A stretch of 64,000 bases of DNA from Prolixibacteraceae bacterium (GCA_019856515.1 CP082230.1:62001-126000), one strand, 5' to 3'; positions 1 through 9,648 are shown, counted from the first letter of the stretch. Program-made: numbers and translations. The notes: generated from the sequence alone by a model not told the origin.

Positions 1-687
1 GGTGTTTCTGTTTTTACGAATATTTAGAAGTAGCTGTTTCGCTTCGTTGCATCCATTCACCGCTGCTTTTTGTATATATCGACTTCCTGCGTTTGTGTCT
101 TTTACCCCACAGGTTCCATAGTAATAACTATAGCCCAGATAGTAATCGAAGAAAGGGTCGTGTGGTGTTTGTAGGACTAATTCACGATATAATCTTAATG
201 CCATCTCTTTGTTCATTTGCACTCCTTCTCCTTTTTGTAGTCGTAAACCAACAGAATAACGTGCTTGAGGTACTCCTGCTTCTGATGCCTTACGAAACCA
301 ATGAAATGCACGTTGTTCATTCTTCTTAACTCCTTCTCCTTTTAGGTATCTCAATGCCAATGAATATTGGGCTTGGGGATAGCCTTGTAAGGCTGAAGAT
401 TTAAAATATTGATAGGCTGTAGTATCGTTTTGTATTTTTCCTTCTCCCTTATAATAACAAAGTCCAAGGAGGTACATTGCACGTGGTTCTTGTTTTAATG
501 CCGCTTTCTCGAGCCATGTAATGGCTTGATCTATGTCTTTGGGTATGGTGTCACCGACCATAAATGATTTACCTAAACGATATTGTGCTTGTAGGTTGCC
601 AGCTTCAGCTTTGCCTAGCCAGTCGATAGATTGTGAGTGACAAGGTGTCATCCACAATATTGTATATAAGAAGAGGAGATATTTCAT
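1..687 (-). CDS. Sel1-repeat secreted protein (3' end outside window)
   Basis: Reading the minus strand from an ATG at 685-687 gives 229 codons without a stop up to base 1, so the C-terminus lies outside the window. The N-terminus is a short signal peptide (MKYLLFLYTILWMTPCHSQS). The rest is a chain of Sel1-like TPR repeats of about 36 residues with the typical pattern of A-x-x-x-L-G-x-x-Y-x-x-G-x-G-V followed by A-x-x-W-x-x-K-A. At least five repeats are visible, for example around YLKGEGVKKNEQRAFHWFRK. Sel1 repeats are protein-interaction scaffolds; in bacteria such proteins are often periplasmic and have no enzymatic role. A specific partner cannot be named. The gene is monocistronic as far as seen and runs divergently from the GH16 gene. 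Confidence 0.85.
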   Translation of the reverse strand, partial: MKYLLFLYTILWMTPCHSQSIDWLGKAEAGNLQAQYRLGKSFMVGDTIPKDIDQAITWLEKAALKQEPRAMYLLGLCYYKGEGKIQNDTTAYQYFKSSALQGYPQAQYSLALRYLKGEGVKKNEQRAFHWFRKASEAGVPQARYSVGLRLQKGEGVQMNKEMALRLYRELVLQTPHDPFFDYYLGYSYYYGTCGVKDTNAGSRYIQKAAVNGCNEAKQLLLNIRKNRNT

Positions 688-975
688 CAGAATCATATTA
701 ATTAACTTAATACAAATTTATTCATTTTGTTGATTGCTCCATGCTGTTTTCTTAAAATATGTTTGTTCAAATAAGAGATCATAGGAAAAGAAGATCATTT
801 AGATGTTTAGAATCTGTTTTTTTGTAGGTGTCGAGTACAATGATCTCAGTATTGAACTCAAGTATTGTCCATTTATAGTCATGAAAATGGTATATTTTGT
901 TATTGTTGATCTCTTCCGTTTTATCGCAGATTGATTTTATCTATTTTAATACAATATACCAAAATAGAAGATCCA

Positions 976-1785
976 ATGAAGTGTTTTATGTTGTTTTTAG
1001 TTGTCCTACTTCAGTGTGTTGTGGGCTATTCTAATCCTTTAAAGAAGGATAAAAATATTGATGTCAGTGCCAAATGGAAGTTAGTATGGGAAGACGATTT
1101 TAACTCATCCAAATTAAATTCAGATAATTGGAACCTTGTTAAAAGGAAGAGATCAGATTGGGCAAAACATATGACAGATGATCCGAGGTGCTATGAAATC
1201 AAAGATGGATCATTAATACTAAAGGGAGTTGTCAATACTGATGTGAAAAAAGACTCTCGTGAGGTGCTTACTGCAGGTGTCCACTCTCGTAATAAGTTTT
1301 CGTTTCTGTATGGAAAGATTGAAGTTCGAGCAAAACTTGAGTATGCAAAAGGGGCATGGCCTGCTATATGGATGATGCCAGAAAAGAATAGCTATGGAGG
1401 ATGGCCTCGAAGTGGTGAAATTGATATTATGGAGCATCTTAATTTTGATGATATTGTTTATCAGACAATTCATACAGAGTATGCCGATGTTAAAAAACAG
1501 AAGAAGTCACCACCAAACCATGGTACTGCAAAGGGGCATTTTGATCGATTTAATGTGTATGGTGTAGAGTGGTATCCAAACAAGTTGGTTTTTACATTAA
1601 ATGGAAAAGAGACATTTGTCTATCCTAAATTGAAAGATGCGGATTCAGAACAATGGCCATTTGATCATCCATATTATATTATTTTAAGCCAGCAGTTAGG
1701 AGGAAAATGGGTGGGGAAAATAGATAGTGAAGATTTGCCAGTTCAAATGTATGTTGACTATGTTAAGGTTTATCAATTGAAGTAG
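976..1785 (+). CDS. Secreted glycoside hydrolase family 16 (laminarinase / beta-glucanase type)
   Basis: A signal peptide (MKCFMLFLVVLLQCVVGYSN) is followed by one GH16 beta-jelly-roll domain. An in-frame ATG exists at 931, but the 976 start puts the signal peptide at the very N-terminus, so I prefer it. The catalytic GH16 motif is present as GEIDIMEHL, with the nucleophile Glu148 and acid/base Glu153 in the preferred numbering, preceded by WPAIWMMPE. The E-I-D-I-M-E form with the extra Met is typical of laminarinases and related endo-beta-1,3(4)-glucanases (GH16_3-like). The protein is about 269 residues with no extra carbohydrate-binding module or T9SS tail. It probably cleaves beta-1,3-glucans in the periplasm or outside the cell. 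No SusC/SusD pair is adjacent, so it is not part of a classic utilization locus here. Confidence 0.9.
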   Translation: MKCFMLFLVVLLQCVVGYSNPLKKDKNIDVSAKWKLVWEDDFNSSKLNSDNWNLVKRKRSDWAKHMTDDPRCYEIKDGSLILKGVVNTDVKKDSREVLTAGVHSRNKFSFLYGKIEVRAKLEYAKGAWPAIWMMPEKNSYGGWPRSGEIDIMEHLNFDDIVYQTIHTEYADVKKQKKSPPNHGTAKGHFDRFNVYGVEWYPNKLVFTLNGKETFVYPKLKDADSEQWPFDHPYYIILSQQLGGKWVGKIDSEDLPVQMYVDYVKVYQLK

Positions 1786-1867
1786 ATCAATTTTCTGTAA
1801 TTCATAGCTATAGACTGTGGGTGATAATGTTCATGATCAAAGATTATCATTTGATGATGACGATGAA

Positions 1868-1906
1868 AAAAGCGTTGGTCTGCTGTATGTGCTGACCAAC
1901 GCTTTT
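1868..1906. terminator. Bidirectional intrinsic terminator
   Basis: A perfect 13-bp stem AAAAGCGTTGGTC (1868-1880) and its complement (1894-1906) enclose a 13-nt loop, with A/T runs on both sides. It sits between the convergent GH16 gene and the large minus-strand gene and can end transcription from both. Confidence 0.85.
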
Positions 1907-1930
1907 GTATAATCTTAGAACCTATAGAGA

Positions 1931-4900
1931 TTATCCTTTGTAAAGGATGTCAGCTCCAATTGTTCCAGTGATTTTCTCTAGATAAGCATCTGATTTTACG
2001 AATGCAAGTTCACTTTCTAATTTTGTGACTTTGGCTGTAAGTTCAAGGCTTTGAGTATATTCTGCATTGTATGATTTTGAGATAAAATCATTTAGATATT
2101 TAATCTCTTTTTCAATATATGCAGTGTCAATTTCTTGTTTGCGAACCAAACGAGCTTTGTACCAATCTGAATTTAGAACATAGTCGCGGTCGAACATCTT
2201 TCTTAGTTCCGGATCGCTAAGATCTTTGCCTTCAAATTGACCGTAAGCCATCATGTGAAGCAATACTTTCACTGGTGGAATTGCACCTTGTACTGTGTTG
2301 TCCGCAAAGTAGTCAAGTGCTACTTTTTCTTGTGCTTCCACAATATTGTTAACCCCATCCACAAATGCATCCATGTCTTGAAGTTCTGGTTTCAGCATCT
2401 TTTCAGTAAATACTGCACCAGGCTCATCAAATACACGTCCCATATAGCGGAATAAGAAATCCTTGGTGATACGGTAACCCAGGCGAGAAGCCTTGATGGT
2501 TTTCCCATTATACTCAAAATCGTCAAGTTTCTCTAAAGCTCCTTCAGTAATCAAAAGGTTTGCATCCGCATCTTCAGCAGTCATACGACACCATAATTCA
2601 GGAACCAATAGTGAGATGTCATGATCAAAACGATTCTCTGATCCTACCCATCCTGCAGCTGTAGAATAACCTTGATATCCTGTTAGGATAAATGACAGTA
2701 GTGAGTTGTTAATATCACTTGTCGGTGAAAGCATGTTGAAAGGCCCTTTTGTAAGTGCACCTTCTGTACCAGCACCTGTTGTAGAAGGAGATTTTCCTGT
2801 CAAACTACAGATGTAGTCCATCAATAACTCAGGAAGCTCTTGATAGTGTAGCGGACTGTATACACTAAGTGGACGAATACCTGCTGCTTTGTCTTGTGGG
2901 TTATTTCTTCTTCCTGATAGAACTGCGTTTACTGGACGATATACTGGACGATCAATAGCGATATTGCGTGATACACGTGTTCCGATATCAGTCAAGTAGT
3001 TCTCGAATGGGTCAAGATCCGTACGCTTCTGAAGGTAACGTGGATTCTTCGTTGGTTTTCCATCGCCAATAATACGTGGATGTGATGGTGCAATAAAGAA
3101 TTGCTTTCCTTCTCCGTTGGCTACTTTAGAGATTAAGTCTTTAACAGGCTGTGTATATTTATCAAAACCTACTGCATCTGCAACCAAAGCTTTTGCTTGC
3201 TCTTGGTCCATTGGTTCGTAGTTGGAGATAAAAGTATTTGGACTTGTAAGATCTTCTTCTGCTTCTTTATCATATCCTCTTACGATGGCTTCATCAGGAC
3301 GTTGGAAGAAATAGTTCTCACAGTTCGTTGTGAATTTCACTGATGGATTGACTACTTTCTTAGACATGTTAATCTGAGACGTAGGAACAACAACAGATGC
3401 TGAAATATCATCTTCCATTTGCACTTTTTGTGCAGCCATGAAATCTGTTCTTAGTTTATGTAGGTACCATGAATTATCAAGGTCAAAACCTAAACGAAGG
3501 TAAGAAGCAATGACTTGACGGTTGTTGAACTTTAGTTCATGTCCTTGTTTTCCATTAACTGTATCTACAGAAAACATCTCTTTCCATCCTTTTTGCTCAC
3601 CATGTTCTCTATAAAGTCTCTTTATGAATAGAACAATGGCTCTAACACGATCAGGAATAGTACTAAGGAATTCATTGTACTCATCAGTCTGGTATTCACT
3701 TGGTGTTAATAGCTTAATTACAGATCCAATAGAGCGTTCTGGGCTAAGAAGTGAACGAGAAGTTATCTTGTTCTTGTCCTTACGCTCTTTCCATCTTTGA
3801 GAGTAATCGAAATTAATTACTTTATCGATTAATTCGAAATCTTTTTCGAAATCATCAACAAATAGAGAACCATAGATGATTGCATTCATTAATGATTTTG
3901 AGATCTCACTCTTACCACCACCTGATACGGTTGCTGGCTTATGACAGAATGTACCTTCAGCAAAAGTGCTTATTAGTCTCCATGAAGGAGCTGAAGGGTG
4001 TTTCTCCATATGGATCTTATGTCCAGAAGGGTGTACAAAGATATATCCTGGTTGAAGTGAAAGATGGAAGTCTTCACCATTATGTTTCCATGTCACTTTT
4101 CCTTTATAGATATCCATTTTAGCATCTTCTTGGATATAGAAGATATTAGGGAATCGTTTGTCTACACCATAGTTTTCAGGATAAATTTCCATGATGTCTC
4201 CAAGTGTCTTTTTAACATCCTCAAAAGAGAAAGACTTCTTGAGCATACGCATGTATTGAATTCCAGAGAAGAAATCTCCTAGATTCATACGTTGATACGC
4301 AATTGCACCACCTGCATGCTCTTCTTCAACTAAACCGTAAAGGTTTGCTGAGTATCCGATTTGTGTCTTTACTTCCTTCTTTGAGTAACCAAAGTAGTTA
4401 TCTGCAATTAAAGTTACAGTAACACCTCTTTCATCACGACAAGTTAGTTTAAATGGTGAACCATTGTTATATTTCTCGTCAGCATCCTTCCAACACATTT
4501 CATCCTTACGTTGACGTTCTGTCGCGTCATCATAATGAGGAAGTCCAAGCTCTTTTTTGGTGTAGTTGCTTAGGTGAGGTGCAAGTATAATACAACCTGT
4601 ATGTCCTGTCCAATGGTCTGGATCAAGAGCTGCATCATTCTCTGCTAAGAAAGGATCTCCCGCATTACCAAAAATTGTTTCAACAAAGTCAATGTTACTT
4701 ACCAATGCACCTGGTGCATAGAAACGAATCTCCATACGCTTCTCTTCGATGAAGTTTGTTACTTTAGGACAAACTACTGGTCGAATAAGGAAAGAGGTGA
4801 AAATCTCCGCTTTTTCATCTTGTGCTGAAGTAAAAGGAAGTGTTTTAAGTTCAGTGTCTGGTTGCATTGCCAAATTGAATAGTCTAGCAAATGTAACACG

Positions 4901-5359
4901 AGGCACCTCTTTTTTGTCTAGAGGGACAGGAAGTCCATCAGCAACGATGTGGAATGTTCCTTTAGTGGTACGTTTATCATTACGAGGGTTGTTAACTAAC
5001 CCTTGTTCGATACGAGTGGTTGTAACATATTGGTTTTTAAAAACATCTTTATTTGGAGGAAGACTTAATACTCTAGCCAACCCTGGTCTGTCTAGTATTA
5101 AAGTCTGAGAAGGAAGTTTCACTTCTTCGTCCAAATCGTTGAGATAATCGTTTAGGAATTCTTGAATACGACGGTCGGCAGCAGAAACACGATCGTCCAT
5201 TCGACGATATCTCTCTTTATAACTAAGCATTAGCTCTTCAGTAAGTTGAAGAATAGCACTTTGATTTTCTGATGTTTCCGAATCAAACTTAAAACCTGGT
5301 TGTCCTAGCTCAGTAAGCTTAAGGTTAAGGTATTGGATAAGGTCTTTGTTTTGTAACAT
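1931..5359 (-). CDS. Probable PPi-dependent phosphoenolpyruvate carboxykinase, 1142 aa
   Basis: This is a long soluble protein with no signal peptide or membrane segment. I match it from memory to the large PPi-type PEP carboxykinase family (about 1100-1150 residues, described in propionibacteria, Entamoeba and other bacteria), which converts PEP, CO2 and phosphate to oxaloacetate and PPi. Visible conserved blocks are NYFGYSKKEVKTQIGYSANL (322-341), the glycine-rich SGGGKSEISK (479-488) that would take the place of the nucleotide P-loop of GTP/ATP enzymes, a KNPRYLQKRTD block in the third quarter, and FNMLSPTSDINNSLLSF with GYQGYSTAAGWVG in the last third. Length and block order fit. Such an enzyme would feed the C4/succinate branch of fermentation, consistent with the succinate CoA-transferase at 26.7 kb. 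The gene stands alone. Many databases call this family hypothetical; the enzymatic call is moderately supported. Confidence 0.6.
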   Translation of the reverse strand: MLQNKDLIQYLNLKLTELGQPGFKFDSETSENQSAILQLTEELMLSYKERYRRMDDRVSAADRRIQEFLNDYLNDLDEEVKLPSQTLILDRPGLARVLSLPPNKDVFKNQYVTTTRIEQGLVNNPRNDKRTTKGTFHIVADGLPVPLDKKEVPRVTFARLFNLAMQPDTELKTLPFTSAQDEKAEIFTSFLIRPVVCPKVTNFIEEKRMEIRFYAPGALVSNIDFVETIFGNAGDPFLAENDAALDPDHWTGHTGCIILAPHLSNYTKKELGLPHYDDATERQRKDEMCWKDADEKYNNGSPFKLTCRDERGVTVTLIADNYFGYSKKEVKTQIGYSANLYGLVEEEHAGGAIAYQRMNLGDFFSGIQYMRMLKKSFSFEDVKKTLGDIMEIYPENYGVDKRFPNIFYIQEDAKMDIYKGKVTWKHNGEDFHLSLQPGYIFVHPSGHKIHMEKHPSAPSWRLISTFAEGTFCHKPATVSGGGKSEISKSLMNAIIYGSLFVDDFEKDFELIDKVINFDYSQRWKERKDKNKITSRSLLSPERSIGSVIKLLTPSEYQTDEYNEFLSTIPDRVRAIVLFIKRLYREHGEQKGWKEMFSVDTVNGKQGHELKFNNRQVIASYLRLGFDLDNSWYLHKLRTDFMAAQKVQMEDDISASVVVPTSQINMSKKVVNPSVKFTTNCENYFFQRPDEAIVRGYDKEAEEDLTSPNTFISNYEPMDQEQAKALVADAVGFDKYTQPVKDLISKVANGEGKQFFIAPSHPRIIGDGKPTKNPRYLQKRTDLDPFENYLTDIGTRVSRNIAIDRPVYRPVNAVLSGRRNNPQDKAAGIRPLSVYSPLHYQELPELLMDYICSLTGKSPSTTGAGTEGALTKGPFNMLSPTSDINNSLLSFILTGYQGYSTAAGWVGSENRFDHDISLLVPELWCRMTAEDADANLLITEGALEKLDDFEYNGKTIKASRLGYRITKDFLFRYMGRVFDEPGAVFTEKMLKPELQDMDAFVDGVNNIVEAQEKVALDYFADNTVQGAIPPVKVLLHMMAYGQFEGKDLSDPELRKMFDRDYVLNSDWYKARLVRKQEIDTAYIEKEIKYLNDFISKSYNAEYTQSLELTAKVTKLESELAFVKSDAYLEKITGTIGADILYKG

Positions 5360-5877
5360 AGCTATCTTTTCTTAAGTCTATCTAAATAACAAATTTGATA
5401 TATCTATCTTTTACTTCACTACTTGTTCAAACAGTATAAAACATATCACTGAGATGAAAATAACGATTGTATCTACTCTCTAACCACAGTTTTTACAGAT
5501 TGTTTTATTTATTATTCATAAAACCTATTGTAAAACATGTATTGCTGTGACAATATGTTTAAAAGTTTTGTGTAAATATAGCATAAGTGAGTGTAAATAC
5601 AAATAAAAATGACTTAAAGTGAGAGTATTGTTGGAATAACTGTCTATTTGTATTAAAACTTCAGAATGCAGTGATACATCGACTTTATTATTGAAAAAAA
5701 TCGACGATTTGTAATGCTTTTATGAAGTGTAATTTGAATGCTTAAAAATTCAATAGTTAAAGTTCTTAGCACGTTTAACTATGACGGAGGGCTAGCTGTG
5801 TTATTGGTGCTATAAAGGTAGGAAAATTTTATGATAGGTTGAAAATTGTTTAGGGAATTATTTTGAATGGTTTAAAA
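5360..5877. other. Intergenic region, no gene seen
   Basis: This 518-bp AT-rich spacer holds the upstream region of the large minus-strand gene and the 3' flank of nth. I see no open frame with protein-like content, no RNA gene and no strong hairpin. An exact TAnnTTTG box on the minus strand was not found. Confidence 0.6.
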
Positions 5878-6531
5878 TTATTTAGGTTTTTTATGTTCTC
5901 GAGCATGCCATTTACACCATTGGGTTAGTCCACATTGGTCACATTTCGGTTTTCTAGCAACACATGTATATCGACCATGTAATATCAACCAATGATGTGC
6001 GATGGGGAGAAGTTCAAGTGGTATATGCTTAACAAGTTGTTTTTCCGTTTCTAGCGGAGTCTTTGAACGATATGAGAGCCCTAGTCTTTCTGAGACTCTA
6101 AATACATGTGTGTCGACAGCCATGGCTGGTTTATCAAAGATGACTGAGACGATAACATTTGCAGTTTTTCTTCCTACTCCAGGTAGTTTTATTAGCTCTG
6201 TCACCGTATTGGGAATTTCATCTTGATATTCATGATGTATTATTTGAGCCATACCGACAAGGTATTTTGCTTTGTTGTTTGGAAATGAAATTGATTTTAT
6301 GAATTCAAAAATCTCGAACACTTCTGCCTGTGCCATTTTCTCGGCATTGGGGTAGGCTTGAAAAAGAGCTGGAGTCACCATGTTAACTCGTTTATCTGTG
6401 CATTGAGCAGAGAGTATTACAGCTACTAATAATTCAAAAGGCGTTCTATAGTCTAATTCTGTTTCAGCGATAGGCATATTGGTCTGAAACCATTCTATAA
6501 TCTGATTGTATCTCTCTCTCTTATTCATCAT
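5878..6531 (-). CDS. nth: Endonuclease III (DNA glycosylase/AP lyase)
   Basis: The protein has 217 residues, the usual length for Nth. It shows the helix-hairpin-helix LPGVGRKTA (116-124) with catalytic Lys122, the catalytic Asp140 in MAVDTHVFRV, and the C-terminal [4Fe-4S] loop C-x6-C-x2-C-x5-C (Cys190, 197, 200, 206). All residues needed for removal of oxidized pyrimidines and beta-lyase activity are present. The start has two consecutive ATGs; either could serve. It acts in the cytoplasm in base excision repair. It is a single gene with no obvious operon partner. Confidence 0.97.
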   Translation of the reverse strand: MMNKRERYNQIIEWFQTNMPIAETELDYRTPFELLVAVILSAQCTDKRVNMVTPALFQAYPNAEKMAQAEVFEIFEFIKSISFPNNKAKYLVGMAQIIHHEYQDEIPNTVTELIKLPGVGRKTANVIVSVIFDKPAMAVDTHVFRVSERLGLSYRSKTPLETEKQLVKHIPLELLPIAHHWLILHGRYTCVARKPKCDQCGLTQWCKWHAREHKKPK

Positions 6532-6797
6532 TCTTGGTTTTGGGTAAATGACACAAAATAATATTATTTAAAGCATCTTCTTAAACAATTAAAAAGTGAT
6601 TTGTGTTTATCTTATATAACAATGATACAAACATATTTTGAAATCGCATAAAAAGAGTGTCACTATTCATAAGTGACAATTGTTAAGAGATCACTTGTAC
6701 GTTGTTAATGATTATTTAAAATAAAACCAAGGTCTGTTTTTGGTTCGATTTTTGATTTTATGAGAATGTGTAATGATGATATTAAATTGATGTAGGT

Positions 6798-7409
6798 ATG
6801 AAAAAGAGATTAAAACGATTAGTTTATGTGGTATTGACATTAATGATTTTTCTATTGTGTGATGGTAATGTGTTTAGTCAAGAGACTACCACTACAGCAC
6901 CTCCCGCATCTAATGCTGTATCAACACCTACCTTAGTGTTAGAGTCTGGAACTGTAATCCCTATCAAGTTGTCTTCTATGTTGGTGGCATCTGGTAGTCA
7001 GCCTGGGACCAAATTCGCTGGTGTTGTTTCGATGGATGTTATTGCTAGCGATGGCTCTGTTTTACCACAAAATTGTAAAGTGCAAGGTGTTATTGTTTCT
7101 GCTAAAAAAGGTGGAAGGTTGGCAGGATCTGCAGAGATTGTTTTGAAGTTAACCTTTATACAATATGAGAAAAAATACCATCCTGTGACAACCTTTGCAT
7201 TGGCATTGTCGACTGAGAAGGCAGGAAAAGAGACCATAAGAAAAGCTGGTGCTGGTGCAGCAATCGGTGCAGCATTTAATGGTGGAACGGGAGCTGGTCG
7301 AGGAGCAGCTGTTATGGGTGGACTTCAATTATTGTCACATAATGGAGATATGAAAGTACCCGCTGGCTATGTTTTGAATTTCAAATTAGATAAAGAGTTG
7401 AAATTTTAA
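6798..7409 (+). CDS. Secreted protein with glycine-zipper-like segment, function unknown
   Basis: The product is a 203-residue protein with a signal peptide (residues 1 to about 27, ending near CDGNVFSQ). The middle part begins LVLESGTVIPIKL and contains alternating beta-strand sequence reminiscent of the small beta domain in VirB10/TrbI-like proteins (a resemblance only). Residues about 150-175 form a Gly/Ala-rich stretch, GAGAAIGAAFNGGTGAGRGA, which looks like a glycine zipper that can insert in or pack against membranes. It ends with a short beta segment, VPAGYVLNFKLDKEL. The next gene starts 11 bp downstream on the same strand, so the two are very likely co-transcribed and may both be envelope proteins. 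I do not recognise a specific function. Confidence 0.75.
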   Translation: MKKRLKRLVYVVLTLMIFLLCDGNVFSQETTTTAPPASNAVSTPTLVLESGTVIPIKLSSMLVASGSQPGTKFAGVVSMDVIASDGSVLPQNCKVQGVIVSAKKGGRLAGSAEIVLKLTFIQYEKKYHPVTTFALALSTEKAGKETIRKAGAGAAIGAAFNGGTGAGRGAAVMGGLQLLSHNGDMKVPAGYVLNFKLDKELKF

Positions 7410-7420
7410 AAATTATTATT

Positions 7421-8182
7421 GTGAGAAATGTATTAGTATTATTATCTGTATTTATTGTTTTGCCACTTATGGGGCAAAGAGTGGTGCGTCGTACAACTGT
7501 TGTTAGACCAAGTTATAATAGGGTTGTTGTAACACCTCCTAGAAGAACTGTTATCGTGCATACGCCTCCTAGGCATGTTGTTGTAACGAGACCTCCAATT
7601 TATAGAGGCCCTTCGTATTGGGGACCGTATTGGCATCCTGTAGGTTTTTATCTACCTGTTTTACCTGCTGCATGTGTTATGATGTATGTGAATAGCGTCC
7701 CTTATTACTATAATGAAGGCGTATATTATCAGAAATCAGGATCACAGTATAAAGTGACTGAAGCTCCAATAGGTGCTATTGTCTCTTCTCTACCCGATAA
7801 TTGTTCTACTTTTGATTATCAGGGGAGTACATATTATTATTTTGCCGGGACTTATTACTTGAAAATTAAAAAGAAGAAATTTAAAGTGGTTAAGGCTCCA
7901 ATTGGAGTCATGGTGACAGAGTTGCCTGAAGGAACAAAGACTGTAAAGCAGGGAGGTACGACATATTATGCGTGTCATGGAGCATATTATCGTCCTGAAG
8001 CAGTTGGTGACCAGGTGCATTATGTGGTTGTTCCAAACCCCTCTGGCGAAATACTAAAACAAGTACCTGAAGGAGCAGTAGTTGTTAAAAAAGATGGTGA
8101 CTCGTATTATGAGTCTTCAGGTAAATACTACAAGGCTGTGGTTCATGATGGAGAAGTCGTTTATAAGCAAGTTTTCTTTTAA
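7421..8182 (+). CDS. Secreted protein with three tandem DUF6515-like repeats
   Basis: The start is GTG at 7421, read in frame as MRNVLVLLSVFIVLPLMGQ, a good signal peptide; no in-frame ATG lies before the mature part. After a basic, proline-rich stretch (Arg/Val/Pro repeats such as RRTVIVHTPPRHVVV) come three repeats of about 50 residues. Each has a Y-Y-x-x-G-x-Y-Y motif followed by a variable strand and a P-x-G-x-x-V-x-x-L/V-P turn (GVYYQ...APIGAIVSSLP; GTYYL...APIGVMVTELP; GAYYR...PSGEILKQVP), and a final half repeat. This matches the Tyr-rich architecture of DUF6515 proteins of Gram-negative envelopes. No enzyme residues are apparent. It lies 11 bp after the glycine-zipper gene and is followed by a strong terminator. 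Confidence 0.8.
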   Translation: MRNVLVLLSVFIVLPLMGQRVVRRTTVVRPSYNRVVVTPPRRTVIVHTPPRHVVVTRPPIYRGPSYWGPYWHPVGFYLPVLPAACVMMYVNSVPYYYNEGVYYQKSGSQYKVTEAPIGAIVSSLPDNCSTFDYQGSTYYYFAGTYYLKIKKKKFKVVKAPIGVMVTELPEGTKTVKQGGTTYYACHGAYYRPEAVGDQVHYVVVPNPSGEILKQVPEGAVVVKKDGDSYYESSGKYYKAVVHDGEVVYKQVFF

Positions 8183-8223
8183 GCTATCTCTAGAATCGGT
8201 TTTAGATCATCGACCTTATTTGA

Positions 8224-8266
8224 AAAAGAGATTGTCTATGCATTACAGACAATCTCTTTTGTTTTT
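8224..8266 (+). terminator. Intrinsic terminator after the two envelope genes
   Basis: A perfect 14-bp stem AAAAGAGATTGTCT (8224-8237) pairs with 8247-8260 around a 9-nt loop, followed by GTTTTTT. Confidence 0.9.
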
Positions 8267-8376
8267 TATAGCTCAGATGAATGTCTCATATAGCTCTCAT
8301 TTGCTCTGTCCCCACAGAATTCGTTTTCGTTCTTTTGAGTTTCATTAATGTTGTTATTCATTTGTAATAAAAAGTT

Positions 8377-9648
8377 TTGAATAGAAAGATCCAATTTCCT
8401 ATTAATGTTTCGAAATACCCATTTTTTTATGGCTGGGTGATAATGATTGTTGGGACCTTCGGAATGCTAGGAAGTATCCCTGGTCAACCTTTTGGAGTTT
8501 CGGCATTTACAGATGCTTTAATGTCTGTAACCCATCTTACACGCAATGAAATAAGTTTGTATTATTTGATCGGAACTTTGTTTAGTGCATGCTGTTTACC
8601 TTTTGTTGGGATAATGTATGATCGATTTGGGGTTAGAATTGTAATGTTATCTGCGACAGTTGGATTGGCTTTAATTCAGGGGATATTATCGTATAGCGAA
8701 TTTGTTATACAGATGTTAGGAGGAGGAACGTCGATTATGATTTATATGATTTTGGTGTTCTTTTCTATTCGCCTTCTAGGTCAAGGTACTATGGCTCTTG
8801 TGTCAAGGGCGATGATTATGAAATGGTTCGATCAAAAGAGAGGCGTTGCCAATGCTGTAAGCGGTACGATGGTAAGTGTAGGTTTCTCTATTGCACCTTC
8901 TATACTATTAACACTGCTTTATCTTTATGGGTGGGAGAAGTCTTATCGAATATTAGCAATATCATTAATGTGTTTGTCTGTAATTATCTTCTTCTTCTAT
9001 GCAGACACCCCAGAAAAGTATCATTTACATCCTGATGGTGAAGCAGGATCTAATGTTTCAAAGTCTCTAAAAGGTCGAACAATTAAAGAGGCTTTGCGTA
9101 CATATCCTTTTTGGATTATCTGTTTGGTAACTGGTTTCTGTAATTTCTTTATTGGAGGATTTACTTTTCATATCACTTCTATTGCAGAAGAGTTCCAATG
9201 GAGTAAGGATATGGTTGTAAACTTATTTATTTATGCAACTGCAATTTCTGTTTTTTGTGCATTGTTGGCCAATATTATAAGTGATTATGTTGCATCAAAG
9301 TATGTGTTAGCAGCTTGTGTTTTCGGAATATTAATTGCATCAATAGGACTGTTCATGAGGGGATATGCAGCGTATTATTGGTGTCTTGTAGTTGGTATTG
9401 CTATTTTCTCTGGATCTTTTACCGCTAGTGCAGCTGTACTTCATCCTCGTTTTTTTGGGCGAGCTAACCTTGGTCAGATAAGTGGTGTGAATATGACAGT
9501 TATGGTTGTGATGAGTGCTATTGCTCCATTTATATTTAGTTTGTGTCGTGAGGATATTGGAAGTTATATCTGGGCGGGGGCTATCTGTATGGTCATTTCG
9601 CTAATACTCCTTTTAGGGGCACTTTTTGTTCGTGACCCTAAAAGGTAG
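8377..9648 (+). CDS. MFS transporter, OFA/monocarboxylate-like
   Basis: The 423-residue protein has about twelve hydrophobic segments in two halves joined by a cytoplasmic loop (around residues 205-235, HPDGEAGSNVSKSLKGR). The N-terminal YPFFYGWVIMIVGTFGMLG segment and the MYDRFGVR loop after the second pair of helices are typical of the oxalate/formate antiporter-like branch of the major facilitator superfamily. It probably carries a small organic anion across the inner membrane; the substrate cannot be read. The start is a TTG at 8377, because a stop lies shortly upstream and the next in-frame ATG falls inside the first membrane helix. It is a single gene after a terminator. Confidence 0.85.
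   Translation: MNRKIQFPINVSKYPFFYGWVIMIVGTFGMLGSIPGQPFGVSAFTDALMSVTHLTRNEISLYYLIGTLFSACCLPFVGIMYDRFGVRIVMLSATVGLALIQGILSYSEFVIQMLGGGTSIMIYMILVFFSIRLLGQGTMALVSRAMIMKWFDQKRGVANAVSGTMVSVGFSIAPSILLTLLYLYGWEKSYRILAISLMCLSVIIFFFYADTPEKYHLHPDGEAGSNVSKSLKGRTIKEALRTYPFWIICLVTGFCNFFIGGFTFHITSIAEEFQWSKDMVVNLFIYATAISVFCALLANIISDYVASKYVLAACVFGILIASIGLFMRGYAAYYWCLVVGIAIFSGSFTASAAVLHPRFFGRANLGQISGVNMTVMVVMSAIAPFIFSLCREDIGSYIWAGAICMVISLILLLGALFVRDPKR

Noticed and set aside
93..329. Plus-strand frame at the left end.
   Set aside because: It is the shadow of the Sel1-repeat gene, which is open on the opposite strand across all of 1-687.
4749..5108. 119-codon plus-strand frame inside the large minus-strand gene.
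   Set aside because: It is antisense to a conserved part of the 1142-residue protein and has no protein-like features.
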